Source: CAZRDB01 sp964598695
Lineage (GTDB): Bacteria; Armatimonadota; Zipacnadia; UBA1398
Direction of reading: 5' to 3'
DNA: 14,201 bases
Assembly (NCBI GenBank): GCA_964598695.1
Contig: CAZRDB010000132.1
Location: 1 to 14,201 of the forward strand
Positions 1 through 6,644 of this stretch are shown in pieces. Position 1 is the first letter of the stretch. Every line of letters begins with the position of its first letter. The notes under the pieces are model-generated. The model was given only the letters and a program-made list of their open reading frames with translations. It was not told the DNA's origin and ran no database searches. The position numbers and the translations under genes were made by a program.

Positions 1-247
1 CGTCTTCCGTCGCGCCCGGCCAAGGTCGCGTGACGCGCAGCAGCCAACCCTCCGCGAGCGGCTCGATGCGGAACCCCGTTGCGTGGCGGACCTCCACTGT
101 CGGGCGCTCGGCCGACGGGCTCGAGGCGGGCGGGAGCTGCGAATCGGCGGCCCGCGGCGGGCCCGCGCGGTGGCAGCCGGCGAGAGCGGCCGACAGCGCG
201 AGCGCTGCGGCAAGTACCAGGCGAGTGTGGGGGGAGACTGGGGTCAC
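1..247 (-). CDS. BtuF/FecB-like ABC transporter substrate-binding lipoprotein, N-terminal part
   Basis: The gene starts at a GTG at 245-247 and is open to the window edge, so only 82 codons are visible. The product begins MTPVSPHTRLVL, then has a hydrophobic segment ending in a lipobox (LAGC, Cys25), so it should be a lipoprotein. After a Pro/Ala/Ser-rich linker comes V-E-V-R-H-A-T-G-F-R-I-E, then WLLRVTRPWPGA. This pattern (a GF-[RS]-IE segment and a strand ending in PWPGA) is how Fe-siderophore and cobalamin binding proteins of the FecB/BtuF class open after the signal peptide. GGAAG about ten bases upstream is a weak Shine-Dalgarno. It lies downstream of the riboswitch-controlled pseudopilin on the same strand, which favours cobamide or corrinoid as ligand over iron-siderophore, but the binding lobe is outside the window. 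Confidence 0.72.
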   Translation of the reverse strand, partial: MTPVSPHTRLVLAAALALSAALAGCHRAGPPRAADSQLPPASSPSAERPTVEVRHATGFRIEPLAEGWLLRVTRPWPGATED

Positions 248-294
248 GGGGATCGCGCTTCCGTTTCGTCGACCGGGTATTCGGGGGGAGGGCC

Positions 295-330
295 CGTGGC
301 TCCTGTGGGGCGGAGTCCACCGGAGCCACG
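295..330 (-). terminator. Hairpin between pseudopilin and binding-protein gene
   Basis: CGTGGCTCC (295-303) and GGAGCCACG (322-330) form a perfect 9-bp stem, and GTGG/CCAC (305-308 with 317-320) extends it inside, leaving an 8-nt loop. It begins 13 bases after the pseudopilin stop. No T-run follows on the minus strand, so it may be an intrinsic-terminator-like or mRNA-processing structure that attenuates read-through into the next gene rather than a full terminator. Confidence 0.4.
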
Positions 331-342
331 AGCGCCTCGGGA

Positions 343-1054
<712 letters not shown>

Positions 1055-1060
1055 AGCGGA

Positions 1061-1088
1061 ACTCCTCCTGTCCACGCAGGAACTGAGT
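1061..1088 (-). promoter_or_regulatory. Hairpin that sequesters the pseudopilin ribosome-binding site
   Basis: On the minus strand UUCCUG (1082-1077) pairs with CAGGAG (1070-1065) over a 6-nt loop, and ACUC (1088-1085) pairs with GAGU (1064-1061) across a 2-nt AG bulge, giving about ten base pairs. The AGGAGG Shine-Dalgarno (1069-1064) of the pseudopilin lies in the right arm. Placed directly after the cobalamin aptamer, this looks like the expression platform of a riboswitch acting on translation. The link to ligand binding is inferred. Confidence 0.55.
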
Positions 1089-1098
1089 CACTACGGGA

Positions 1099-1270
1099 TC
1101 GGGGGCCGTCTCCTGGCTTCCGGGTCTACCTACTAGCTCGGGCCTTCCCAGCTCCGCCTACAGGGCCAGTGGCCGCACTCCGAGCGTTCGTCTCCGGTCA
1201 CAGTTGCGGGACAGCCACGGATTCTCACCGTGTTCCGAGGGGTCACGAGGATCCCCCTACCCACCGATCG
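1099..1270 (-). ncRNA. Cobalamin (B12) riboswitch aptamer
   Basis: Read on the minus strand, the conserved blocks of the class appear in order: GGTGAGAATCC (1229-1219), CTGTCCCGCAACTGTGA (1214-1198), GCCACTGG (1173-1166), CTGGGAAGGCC (1151-1141), and the B12 box AAGCCAGGAGACGGCC (1119-1104). GATCGG near 1269-1264 can pair with CCGATC near 1104-1099 to close P1. The aptamer begins about 40 bases after the predicted transcription start and ends about 45 bases before the pseudopilin start. It is therefore sense for the pseudopilin and binding-protein genes and antisense to the cobT side. The class senses adenosyl- or other cobalamins; which form is not visible here. Confidence 0.93.
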
Positions 1271-1318
1271 CCGACACGTCCGCTCCGCCGAGGGCAGGAC
1301 GGACGTTCGTCAAGGCGG

Positions 1319-1347
1319 AGTGTAGGGACGGTCCAAGGGGGTGTCAA
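1319..1347 (-). promoter_or_regulatory. Sigma70-type promoter of the riboswitch/pseudopilin transcript
   Basis: A perfect -35 TTGACA (1347-1342), a 17-base spacer, and -10 TACACT (1324-1319) on the minus strand, in a very GC-rich background. Transcription would start near 1312, about 40 bases before the aptamer. The -35 lies about 20 bases from the -35 of the divergent cobT promoter. Confidence 0.7.
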
Positions 1348-1367
1348 GGACGATCGCCGGGCACCGC

Positions 1368-1396
1368 TTGCGGCGGCCGTGTCGTCTCGCTACACT
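1368..1396 (+). promoter_or_regulatory. Putative sigma70-type promoter of the cobT operon
   Basis: TTGCGG (1368-1373), a 17-base spacer and TACACT (1391-1396). The -10 hexamer is identical to that of the divergent riboswitch promoter. The start would be near 1403, giving a leader of about 30 bases, too short for a riboswitch, so the cobT operon would not itself be under B12-riboswitch control. Confidence 0.45.
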
Positions 1397-1431
1397 CCCC
1401 GCTCGGCGCGGGGGCGGCCGGGAGGACCCAC

Positions 1432-2487
1432 ATGCCGTCGCAACGCATCGCCGAGACCATCGCCCGCATCGCCTCCCCGTGTGCCACGGCCGAGGCGGCC
1501 GCTCGGGCGCGGCAGGACTCGCTCACCAAGCCACGGGGCGCGCTGGGACGCCTCGAATCGCTCTCCGTGCAGCTCGCCGGGATGGCGGGTCGCCTGGACT
1601 GGCTCCCCCGGGAGAAGGCGGTCTTCACGCTCGCCGGCGACCATGGCGTGGTCGCCGAGGGCGTGAGCCTGTTCCCGCCGGAGGTCACCGTGCAGATGGT
1701 CGCCAACTTCGCGGCGGGCGGCGCCGGCGTCTGCGTCCTCGCGCGGCACGTCGGCGCCCGCGTGATCGTGGCCGACCTGGGTGTCGCGGGCGACGTGAGC
1801 GGCTGCGCCGGGGTGCTCGACCGCAAAGTGGCGCCGGGGACCGCGAACATGGCCGTGGGTCCGGCCATGACCCGCGAGCAGATGGTCGAGGCCGTCGAGG
1901 TGGGCATTGGCCTCGTCGAGGACACGCACGGGCTTGATCTGGCCGCGACGGGCGAGATGGGGATCGGCAACACGACGCCCGCGACGGCGATCGCCTGCGC
2001 GCTGTTGGGCAGGCGGCCGGCAGAGACGGCCGGCCCCGGGACCGGCCTGCCGCCGGAGCGGGTGCGGGCGAAGGCCGAGGTGATCGAGCGCGCGCTGGCC
2101 GTGAACGCGCCAGACCCCCGAGACCCGTGGGATGTGCTCCGCACGGTGGGAGGCTTCGAGATCGCGGGTCTCGTCGGCGTGGTGCTGGGCTGCGCGGCCC
2201 GGCGGATCCCGTGCGTGGTCGACGGCTTCATCTCGACCGCAGCCGCGCTGGTCGCCGTACGGGCGTGCCCGGCGGCACGCGACTACCTGCTGGCGGGCCA
2301 CCGCTCGGCCGAGCCCGGCCACGACCTGATGCTCGCGGGACTCGGTCTCGAGCCGATCCTCGACCTGGGACTCCGCCTGGGCGAGGGCACCGGCGCGGTG
2401 CTGGCGATGTCGGTCGTCGAGGCCGCGGCGCGGATCCTCGTCGAGATGGCGACCTTCGCCGAGGCCGGCGTCTCGGAGGCGGAGTGA
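1432..2487 (+). CDS. cobT: Nicotinate-nucleotide:dimethylbenzimidazole phosphoribosyltransferase CobT
   Basis: CobT transfers ribose-5-phosphate from nicotinate mononucleotide to 5,6-dimethylbenzimidazole or a related base, giving the alpha-ribazole phosphate used for the cobamide lower ligand. The 351-residue product has normal family length. Visible motifs are LAGDHGVV, GEMGIGNTTPA (Glu175), VDGFISTAAAL, GHRSAEPGH and RLGEGTGA, where Glu318 matches the catalytic Glu317 of the Salmonella enzyme. The ATG at 1432 was chosen because GGAGGA at 1421-1426 precedes it by five bases and the product then starts where the family does; the frame is open further upstream but without a better start. The stop overlaps the next start (GTGA at 2484-2487), so it is the first gene of a coupled four-gene operon. 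Confidence 0.97.
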   Translation: MPSQRIAETIARIASPCATAEAAARARQDSLTKPRGALGRLESLSVQLAGMAGRLDWLPREKAVFTLAGDHGVVAEGVSLFPPEVTVQMVANFAAGGAGVCVLARHVGARVIVADLGVAGDVSGCAGVLDRKVAPGTANMAVGPAMTREQMVEAVEVGIGLVEDTHGLDLAATGEMGIGNTTPATAIACALLGRRPAETAGPGTGLPPERVRAKAEVIERALAVNAPDPRDPWDVLRTVGGFEIAGLVGVVLGCAARRIPCVVDGFISTAAALVAVRACPAARDYLLAGHRSAEPGHDLMLAGLGLEPILDLGLRLGEGTGAVLAMSVVEAAARILVEMATFAEAGVSEAE

Positions 2488-3419
2488 AGCGCGTGGAGCT
2501 GGTGAGCTACACCGTCTGGGGCCGGGAGTGGTTCGAGGGCGGTTGGTCCGGTCTCGGCGGCTTCTTGCGGGAGAGCGGCCTGGCCGGGCTCGAGCTGCTC
2601 GGTCTGGGGGCCGACGACCCCACGCTCCGCCCGCCGGCCGAGCTTGTGGTCGGTTTCCACGCGAAGACCCCCTCGGAGCCTGAGGCGGATCGCGCGGCAG
2701 GCGCACTCGCGCCCCAGCTCCGGCTGGCAGCCAGGCTCGGCGCCGCCTACGCCGTGGTACACCTGAACAGCCTGCCGCCCGGGGCGGCCCTGCCGGTCAC
2801 CGGGTGGCCGAGCGACGCGGTCGCCACGCGGCGTCTCAGCGATACCCTCCGGCGCGCATGGGAGCTGGCCGGGGGCCCCTACCTCTCGCTCGCGCTCGAG
2901 AACTCCTTCGGGCCCGGCCCCCGTCTCGAGCGCCCGGCAGAGCTGGGCGCCTTTCTCGAATGCCTGGCGCGGGACGGGATCCCGGCGCGGCTGACGGTCG
3001 ACGTGGGCCACCACCTGCTCGCCCTCGCGCTTGCGGGGCGGTGGCAGGGCCGGGGCCCCGGCGAGGAGGAAGCGCTGGGGGCCGGACTCGAACTAGCGGG
3101 CGAGCTGCGCGCGCACGGTCTCGCCGTGGAGGTGCTCCACCTCCACTGGCCGGGGAGGCTCGCGGCCCCGGCGGCAGTGCTCGAGCATGCGACGGAGCGC
3201 TACGTCGGAGCATCCGACAGCGACGAGCGCCGACGGATTCGCGGGGAGCTGTTCGAGCGGCTCGACCGCCACCAGCCGTTCGGGTCACCCGGCGCGCGCG
3301 CTCTGGTGGAGGCGCTGGGTCCGACCTATGTCGTGCATGAGGTGGCGGCGATGTCGCCCGAGGAGCTGGACGCGATGCTCCGCGCACAGCGACGAGCCAC
3401 GGGAGGGGTCGCGGGATGA
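2484..3419 (+). CDS. AP-endonuclease-2-type TIM-barrel metalloenzyme, candidate cobamide-remodelling hydrolase (CbiR-like)
   Basis: The 311-residue product begins at a GTG overlapping the cobT stop, with GGAGG four bases ahead. It has the fold signature of the xylose-isomerase/AP endonuclease 2 superfamily. Potential metal ligands line up with those of endonuclease IV: His59 (GFHAK), His93 (VVHLN), Glu139 (LALEN), Asp173 and His176 (TVDVGHH), His219/His221 (VLHLHW) and Glu286 (VVHEV). The Glu139-Asp173 and Asp173-His176 spacings equal E145-D179 and D179-H182 of the E. coli enzyme. Known family: CbiR of Akkermansia belongs to this superfamily and cuts the nucleotide loop of cobamides so that the lower ligand can be exchanged. 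Its place between cobT and cobU makes that role likely. I infer it from context and metal site; a sugar-phosphate isomerase or another hydrolase remains possible. Confidence 0.8.
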   Translation: MKRVELVSYTVWGREWFEGGWSGLGGFLRESGLAGLELLGLGADDPTLRPPAELVVGFHAKTPSEPEADRAAGALAPQLRLAARLGAAYAVVHLNSLPPGAALPVTGWPSDAVATRRLSDTLRRAWELAGGPYLSLALENSFGPGPRLERPAELGAFLECLARDGIPARLTVDVGHHLLALALAGRWQGRGPGEEEALGAGLELAGELRAHGLAVEVLHLHWPGRLAAPAAVLEHATERYVGASDSDERRRIRGELFERLDRHQPFGSPGARALVEALGPTYVVHEVAAMSPEELDAMLRAQRRATGGVAG

Positions 3420-4015
3420 GCGCGGGTCTGACGATGATCGTGGGCGGGGCCCGCTCCGGCAAGAGCCGCCTCGCCGAGAGGCTCGCACGCGAGGCGGAGG
3501 CGCCTGTCGGCTACATCGCGACCGCGCTGGCGTGGGACTCGGAGATGGAGGAACGGATCCTGCGCCACCGCGGCGATCGTCCGACGGAGTGGAAGACGAT
3601 CGAACTCCCGGAGGGGACGGTCGAGGCGCCGGAGGCGGCTTCACCGCTCGCCCGGGCGGTCCGCGAGGCCGGCTGCCGGACCCTGATCGTCGACTGCCTC
3701 ACCGTGTACCTGGCACGCAGGCTTCACAGATTCTATGGCGAGGGGGAGACCCTCCAGGCACGACGCCAGGAAGCGGCCCAGGCCCTCGTGTTCGCGGATC
3801 TGGAGGCTCTCGTGGCGGCACGACGGGAGACCGAGAGCGAGCTACTCGTGGTCAGCAACGAGCTGGGCTGTGGGATCGTCCCGCCGTACGCCTCCGGGCG
3901 GATGCTGCGCGACGTCGCGGGGCTCGCGAACCAGTGGCTGGTCGCGCGGGCCGACCGGGCCTACTTCGTGGTGGCCGGCGTGCCGCTCGACCTCAAGGCT
4001 CTGGGAGGGGTGTAG
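3416..4015 (+). CDS. cobU: Adenosylcobinamide kinase / adenosylcobinamide-phosphate guanylyltransferase CobU
   Basis: CobU phosphorylates adenosylcobinamide and then transfers GMP to it, giving AdoCbi-GDP for CobS. The 199-residue product has the N-terminal P-loop GGARSGKS (residues 10-17), the RHRGDRP motif with His51 at the position of the guanylylated His46 of the Salmonella enzyme, the Walker-B-like LIVDCLTVYL, and VSNELGCGIVP. Length is slightly above the usual 180. ATGA overlaps the preceding stop (3416-3419), so translation is coupled. If the preceding gene is a CbiR, its cobinamide-phosphate product enters at the guanylyltransferase step. Confidence 0.96.
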   Translation: MSAGLTMIVGGARSGKSRLAERLAREAEAPVGYIATALAWDSEMEERILRHRGDRPTEWKTIELPEGTVEAPEAASPLARAVREAGCRTLIVDCLTVYLARRLHRFYGEGETLQARRQEAAQALVFADLEALVAARRETESELLVVSNELGCGIVPPYASGRMLRDVAGLANQWLVARADRAYFVVAGVPLDLKALGGV

Positions 4016-4020
4016 GCGCG

Positions 4021-4764
4021 ATGTGGCCTCGGCACCTGCGGACCTTCACGGCAACCCTCGGGCTTCTGACGCGGATTCCGGTGCCGGCGGTGCCGCCCGT
4101 CGCGGCGGGGGCGATGCTCTACTGGTTCGCTCCCTGCGGGCTTGTGGTGGGGCTGGGCGGTGCTCTTGCGTATTGGCTGGGGACGTTGAGCGGCTCGACC
4201 GTGCTCGCGGCCGCCCTCGGCTGCACGGCGCTGCTCGCGCTCTCGGGCGGGCTCCACATGGATGGCCTGATGGACACCGCTGACGCGATCGGCTCGAACG
4301 CCGATCGTCCCCGGATGCTGGAGATCATGCGCGACAGCCGTGTTGGCGCTTTCGGGGTGATGGCCTTCGTCTGCACGCTCCTGCTCAAGGTCGCCGCGCT
4401 GTCGGCACTCGAGCCGGCCCGGGCAGCGGTGGTGCTGGTCTCCGCGGCGGTCGTGGGGCGCGCGGTGCAGGTGGCCCTGTGCTGTGTGGGTGGGTATGCG
4501 CGCGACGGGGGGATGGGGGCATCGTTCTTCCACGAGGCGCGGCCGGCCCACGTGGGCTTCGCCCTTGCGGTTGCCGCGCCCCTGGCGCTCTGGGGACCGG
4601 GGCACGCGCTGCTCCTGGCGCTCGGCGCGGGCCTGTCGCTGCTGGCGGCGCGCTCGGTGGGACGCCTGTTGGGGGGCCACACGGGCGACACCCTGGGGGC
4701 CAGCTCCGAGATCGCCGAGTGGACGGTCATCCTCCTCGCGGGGCTCTGCGCCGGCGGGGGATAG
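4021..4764 (+). CDS. cobS: Adenosylcobinamide-GDP ribazoletransferase (cobalamin synthase) CobS
   Basis: CobS joins AdoCbi-GDP with alpha-ribazole (phosphate) in the membrane, the last step of nucleotide-loop assembly. The 247-residue product is mostly hydrophobic with several membrane helices. Hallmarks are GGLHMDGLMDTADAI (residues 76-90, with Asp81, Asp85 and Asp88), MRDSRVGAFGV (103-113), and GGHTGDTLGASSEIAE (218-233). The ATG at 4021 lies six bases after the cobU stop, with a GGGAGGGG run ten bases upstream. It is the last gene of the operon and is followed by a strong hairpin. Confidence 0.96.
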   Translation: MWPRHLRTFTATLGLLTRIPVPAVPPVAAGAMLYWFAPCGLVVGLGGALAYWLGTLSGSTVLAAALGCTALLALSGGLHMDGLMDTADAIGSNADRPRMLEIMRDSRVGAFGVMAFVCTLLLKVAALSALEPARAAVVLVSAAVVGRAVQVALCCVGGYARDGGMGASFFHEARPAHVGFALAVAAPLALWGPGHALLLALGAGLSLLAARSVGRLLGGHTGDTLGASSEIAEWTVILLAGLCAGGG

Positions 4765-4765
4765 A

Positions 4766-4798
4766 CCCGGCGGGGCCCCGATCGGGCGCCCCGCCGGG
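4766..4798. terminator. GC-rich hairpin between convergent cobS and amylase genes
   Basis: CCCGGCGGGG (4766-4775) and CCCCGCCGGG (4789-4798) make a perfect 10-bp stem; the 13-base loop contains CCCGATCGGG, itself self-complementary. It starts directly after the cobS stop and ends 8 bases before the stop of the convergent amylase, so it can serve both strands. No T-run is present on either side. Confidence 0.6.
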
Positions 4799-4806
4799 CG
4801 TCGCGA

Positions 4807-6345
4807 CTAGGGCTCGCGGATCAGGTCCGCGGATACGTCGATCTGCGCGGGATCCCGCGGCATCGGGACCGGCAAGGGCCCAGCGAGCGGGGCCCTCTGC
4901 CAGGGCGGGTTGGCGGGCAGGGCGAGCCACACCTGCCAACCGTTGCCATGGGCGTAGTCCCGGTAGTTGGCGTAGCCCGAGTCCGAGGGCTCCCACTTCG
5001 CCTTGTTGCCTCCGATCCACACGTAGAGGTCGCCCCGGTGGCCCTCCACACGAGCCGCGTAGACTCCCTTCGCCCGTGCGTTGTCCTGCGGGTGCAGGGC
5101 GCTCGAGGCGTGGACCCCCGCGACCTTCCGCGCGTTGATCAGGGCCTTGATCTTCAGTCGGAGATCATCGCCCCACTCGAAGTAGTGCTTCCAGAAGACC
5201 GTCGGCACCCCGGGGTGGGTGAGGATGTACGCGTAGGCCTGCTCGATCTCCCATCCGTTGCGGAAGTGGTCCGTGAGGTGGTCGCAGTCCGGCTTGCCGT
5301 CCTTGGTGCGATAGCCCTGGTCGTGGTTGCCGACGAACGTGACGCAGCGGCCCTTCCACGGGAGGCCGTCGGTTTCGTCGGCCAGGAGCCCCGGCGTCAC
5401 CGGCTCGCCCTCGCGGCCGCGCGCGTTGCGGGGGTACAGGGCCCCGTAGTTGCCCTTGTTCGCTTTCAGAGTCCAGTAGGTGTTGTAGTCGAACACGCTG
5501 CTCGACGAGGCGAGGTGCTTCCAGCCCTTCGCGGCCGCATCGGATGCGGAGTGCCACACCCAGCCCCGCGCGTGCGAGTCGGAACTGAAGTCGTACTCGC
5601 CGACCGAGAACTTCGGCTCGGTCGCCCGGTTGTACAGGGCGACCCACTTGGCCGGGTACCCGCGGACCATGTCGTACCGCCAGCCCCGGTACCCGATGGA
5701 CTGAAGCAGGAGCAGGTACCGCACGATGCCCTCGCGGACCTGGGCGTTGGTGTGGTCAAGGTCGCGAGCGCCGCAGCGTTCGCAGGGGCCGTCGTACGGG
5801 GGACTCTGCTCCGGGGCGCCGCGCGGCGGGGGAGGGGACGCGCCCGCGATCTCGGGACGCGCGAAGTACTCGTCGTCGGAGCAGATCGCGCCGGTGTCCC
5901 ACGGCGGGTCCTCGAAGTCGGCCCAGTCGCGAGCGCCGACGCGGTGGTTGATCACCACGTCCGCGACCGGCTCGATCCCCGCCTCGAGCAGCTTCTCGAG
6001 GAGACGACGCTGTTGCTCGGCCGAGCCGTACTGGTTGTCGAGGGTGAAGAGACGTCGCGGCGCATAGCCCTCGCCGCAGTCCCCCGCATCGCACGGCGGG
6101 GGCAGCCAGACCAGATCGAACCGGGCATCGCGGATCTCGCTGACCCGGTGCCTCACGATGTCGTACCAGCGGGTGGGACCGTAGGTCGGATGCTCGGGAT
6201 CCCCGCAGCGGCAGGAGTCCCAGTGGAAGGCCTGGAGCATGACGCGCTCGTCCTCGAGGCTTCCCTGTGCATGGACCGTCCAGCAGGCCGAGCATGAGAG
6301 GAGCAGGGCGAGCGTGAGTGCGGGAACGCGAATGCTGCGCCACAT
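4807..6345 (-). CDS. Secreted GH13 alpha-amylase
   Basis: The 512-residue product begins MWRSIRVPALTLALLL with a signal peptide, probably cut after VHA (residue 27), although two cysteines near the end leave a lipoprotein possible. VMLQAFHWDS opens the catalytic barrel. GH13 regions are clear: DVVINH (129-134), GWRYDMVRGY with nucleophile Asp225, FSVGEYDF with acid/base Glu250, and FVGNHDQGY with Asp342. It should hydrolyse alpha-1,4-glucans outside the cell or in the periplasm. Between regions I and II is an insert rich in Pro and Cys (C85, C90, C155, C188, C191). The ATG at 6343-6345 has GGGAGG nine bases upstream; the longer open frame lacks a signal peptide at its start. It is a single-gene unit convergent with the B12 operon. 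Confidence 0.94.
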   Translation of the reverse strand: MWRSIRVPALTLALLLSCSACWTVHAQGSLEDERVMLQAFHWDSCRCGDPEHPTYGPTRWYDIVRHRVSEIRDARFDLVWLPPPCDAGDCGEGYAPRRLFTLDNQYGSAEQQRRLLEKLLEAGIEPVADVVINHRVGARDWADFEDPPWDTGAICSDDEYFARPEIAGASPPPPRGAPEQSPPYDGPCERCGARDLDHTNAQVREGIVRYLLLLQSIGYRGWRYDMVRGYPAKWVALYNRATEPKFSVGEYDFSSDSHARGWVWHSASDAAAKGWKHLASSSSVFDYNTYWTLKANKGNYGALYPRNARGREGEPVTPGLLADETDGLPWKGRCVTFVGNHDQGYRTKDGKPDCDHLTDHFRNGWEIEQAYAYILTHPGVPTVFWKHYFEWGDDLRLKIKALINARKVAGVHASSALHPQDNARAKGVYAARVEGHRGDLYVWIGGNKAKWEPSDSGYANYRDYAHGNGWQVWLALPANPPWQRAPLAGPLPVPMPRDPAQIDVSADLIREP

Positions 6346-6454
6346 GGCGATCGACCTCCCTCGGTGCGGTGGGCGTGGCGACGCGACGCGATCGAAGAGG
6401 TGGCGGAGCCGTGGGGGGCGGTCCGCGGGGCAGTGGCACCAGATGGCCCAGTCG

Positions 6455-6475
6455 TTCGGATCCCCTGCATCCGAA
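6455..6475. repeat. Perfect inverted repeat TTCGGAT-N7-ATCCGAA
   Basis: Seven-base arms (6455-6461 and 6469-6475) around a 7-base spacer. The 14-base centre-to-centre distance is larger than usual for a dimeric operator but possible. It would lie about 20-40 bases inside the predicted amylase transcript, so it could be an operator or a leader hairpin. Confidence 0.4.
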
Positions 6476-6502
6476 GCGTGCCCGAAAGCCCGTGCGTACG
6501 GC

Positions 6503-6531
6503 AGCATAGGCCGCGCGGGGCCGGGAGGCAA
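6503..6531 (-). promoter_or_regulatory. Putative promoter of the amylase gene
   Basis: On the minus strand TTGCCT (6531-6526), a 17-base spacer and TATGCT (6508-6503), each matching four of six sigma70 consensus positions, in a strongly GC-rich stretch. The leader to the amylase ATG would be about 150 bases. Confidence 0.35.
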
Positions 6532-6644
6532 GCGATCGCCCCGCGCGGCGGGCCGCGGAATCGCGCGAAAAGGCAGAAGGTGCTGCCTGCGGGAAGCGGA
6601 AATGCCTGCGCAAGATGCAGTCGAGTGCAAGGGAGGAGCCCCAC

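Larger units (their letters stand above)
6346..6644. other. Divergent intergenic region between amylase and cytochrome genes
   Basis: About 300 bases without a supported gene. It holds a putative amylase promoter (6503-6531), a 7-bp inverted repeat (6455-6475), and a small hairpin AGGCAG/CTGCCT (6571-6576 with 6583-6588) ahead of the cytochrome gene. I found no convincing promoter hexamers for the plus-strand cytochrome gene. Confidence 0.6.

Noticed and set aside
1095..1431. Cobalamin riboswitch controlling cobT on the plus strand
   Set aside because: All conserved aptamer blocks read correctly only on the minus strand, and a plus-strand promoter at 1368-1396 would leave a leader of only about 30 bases.
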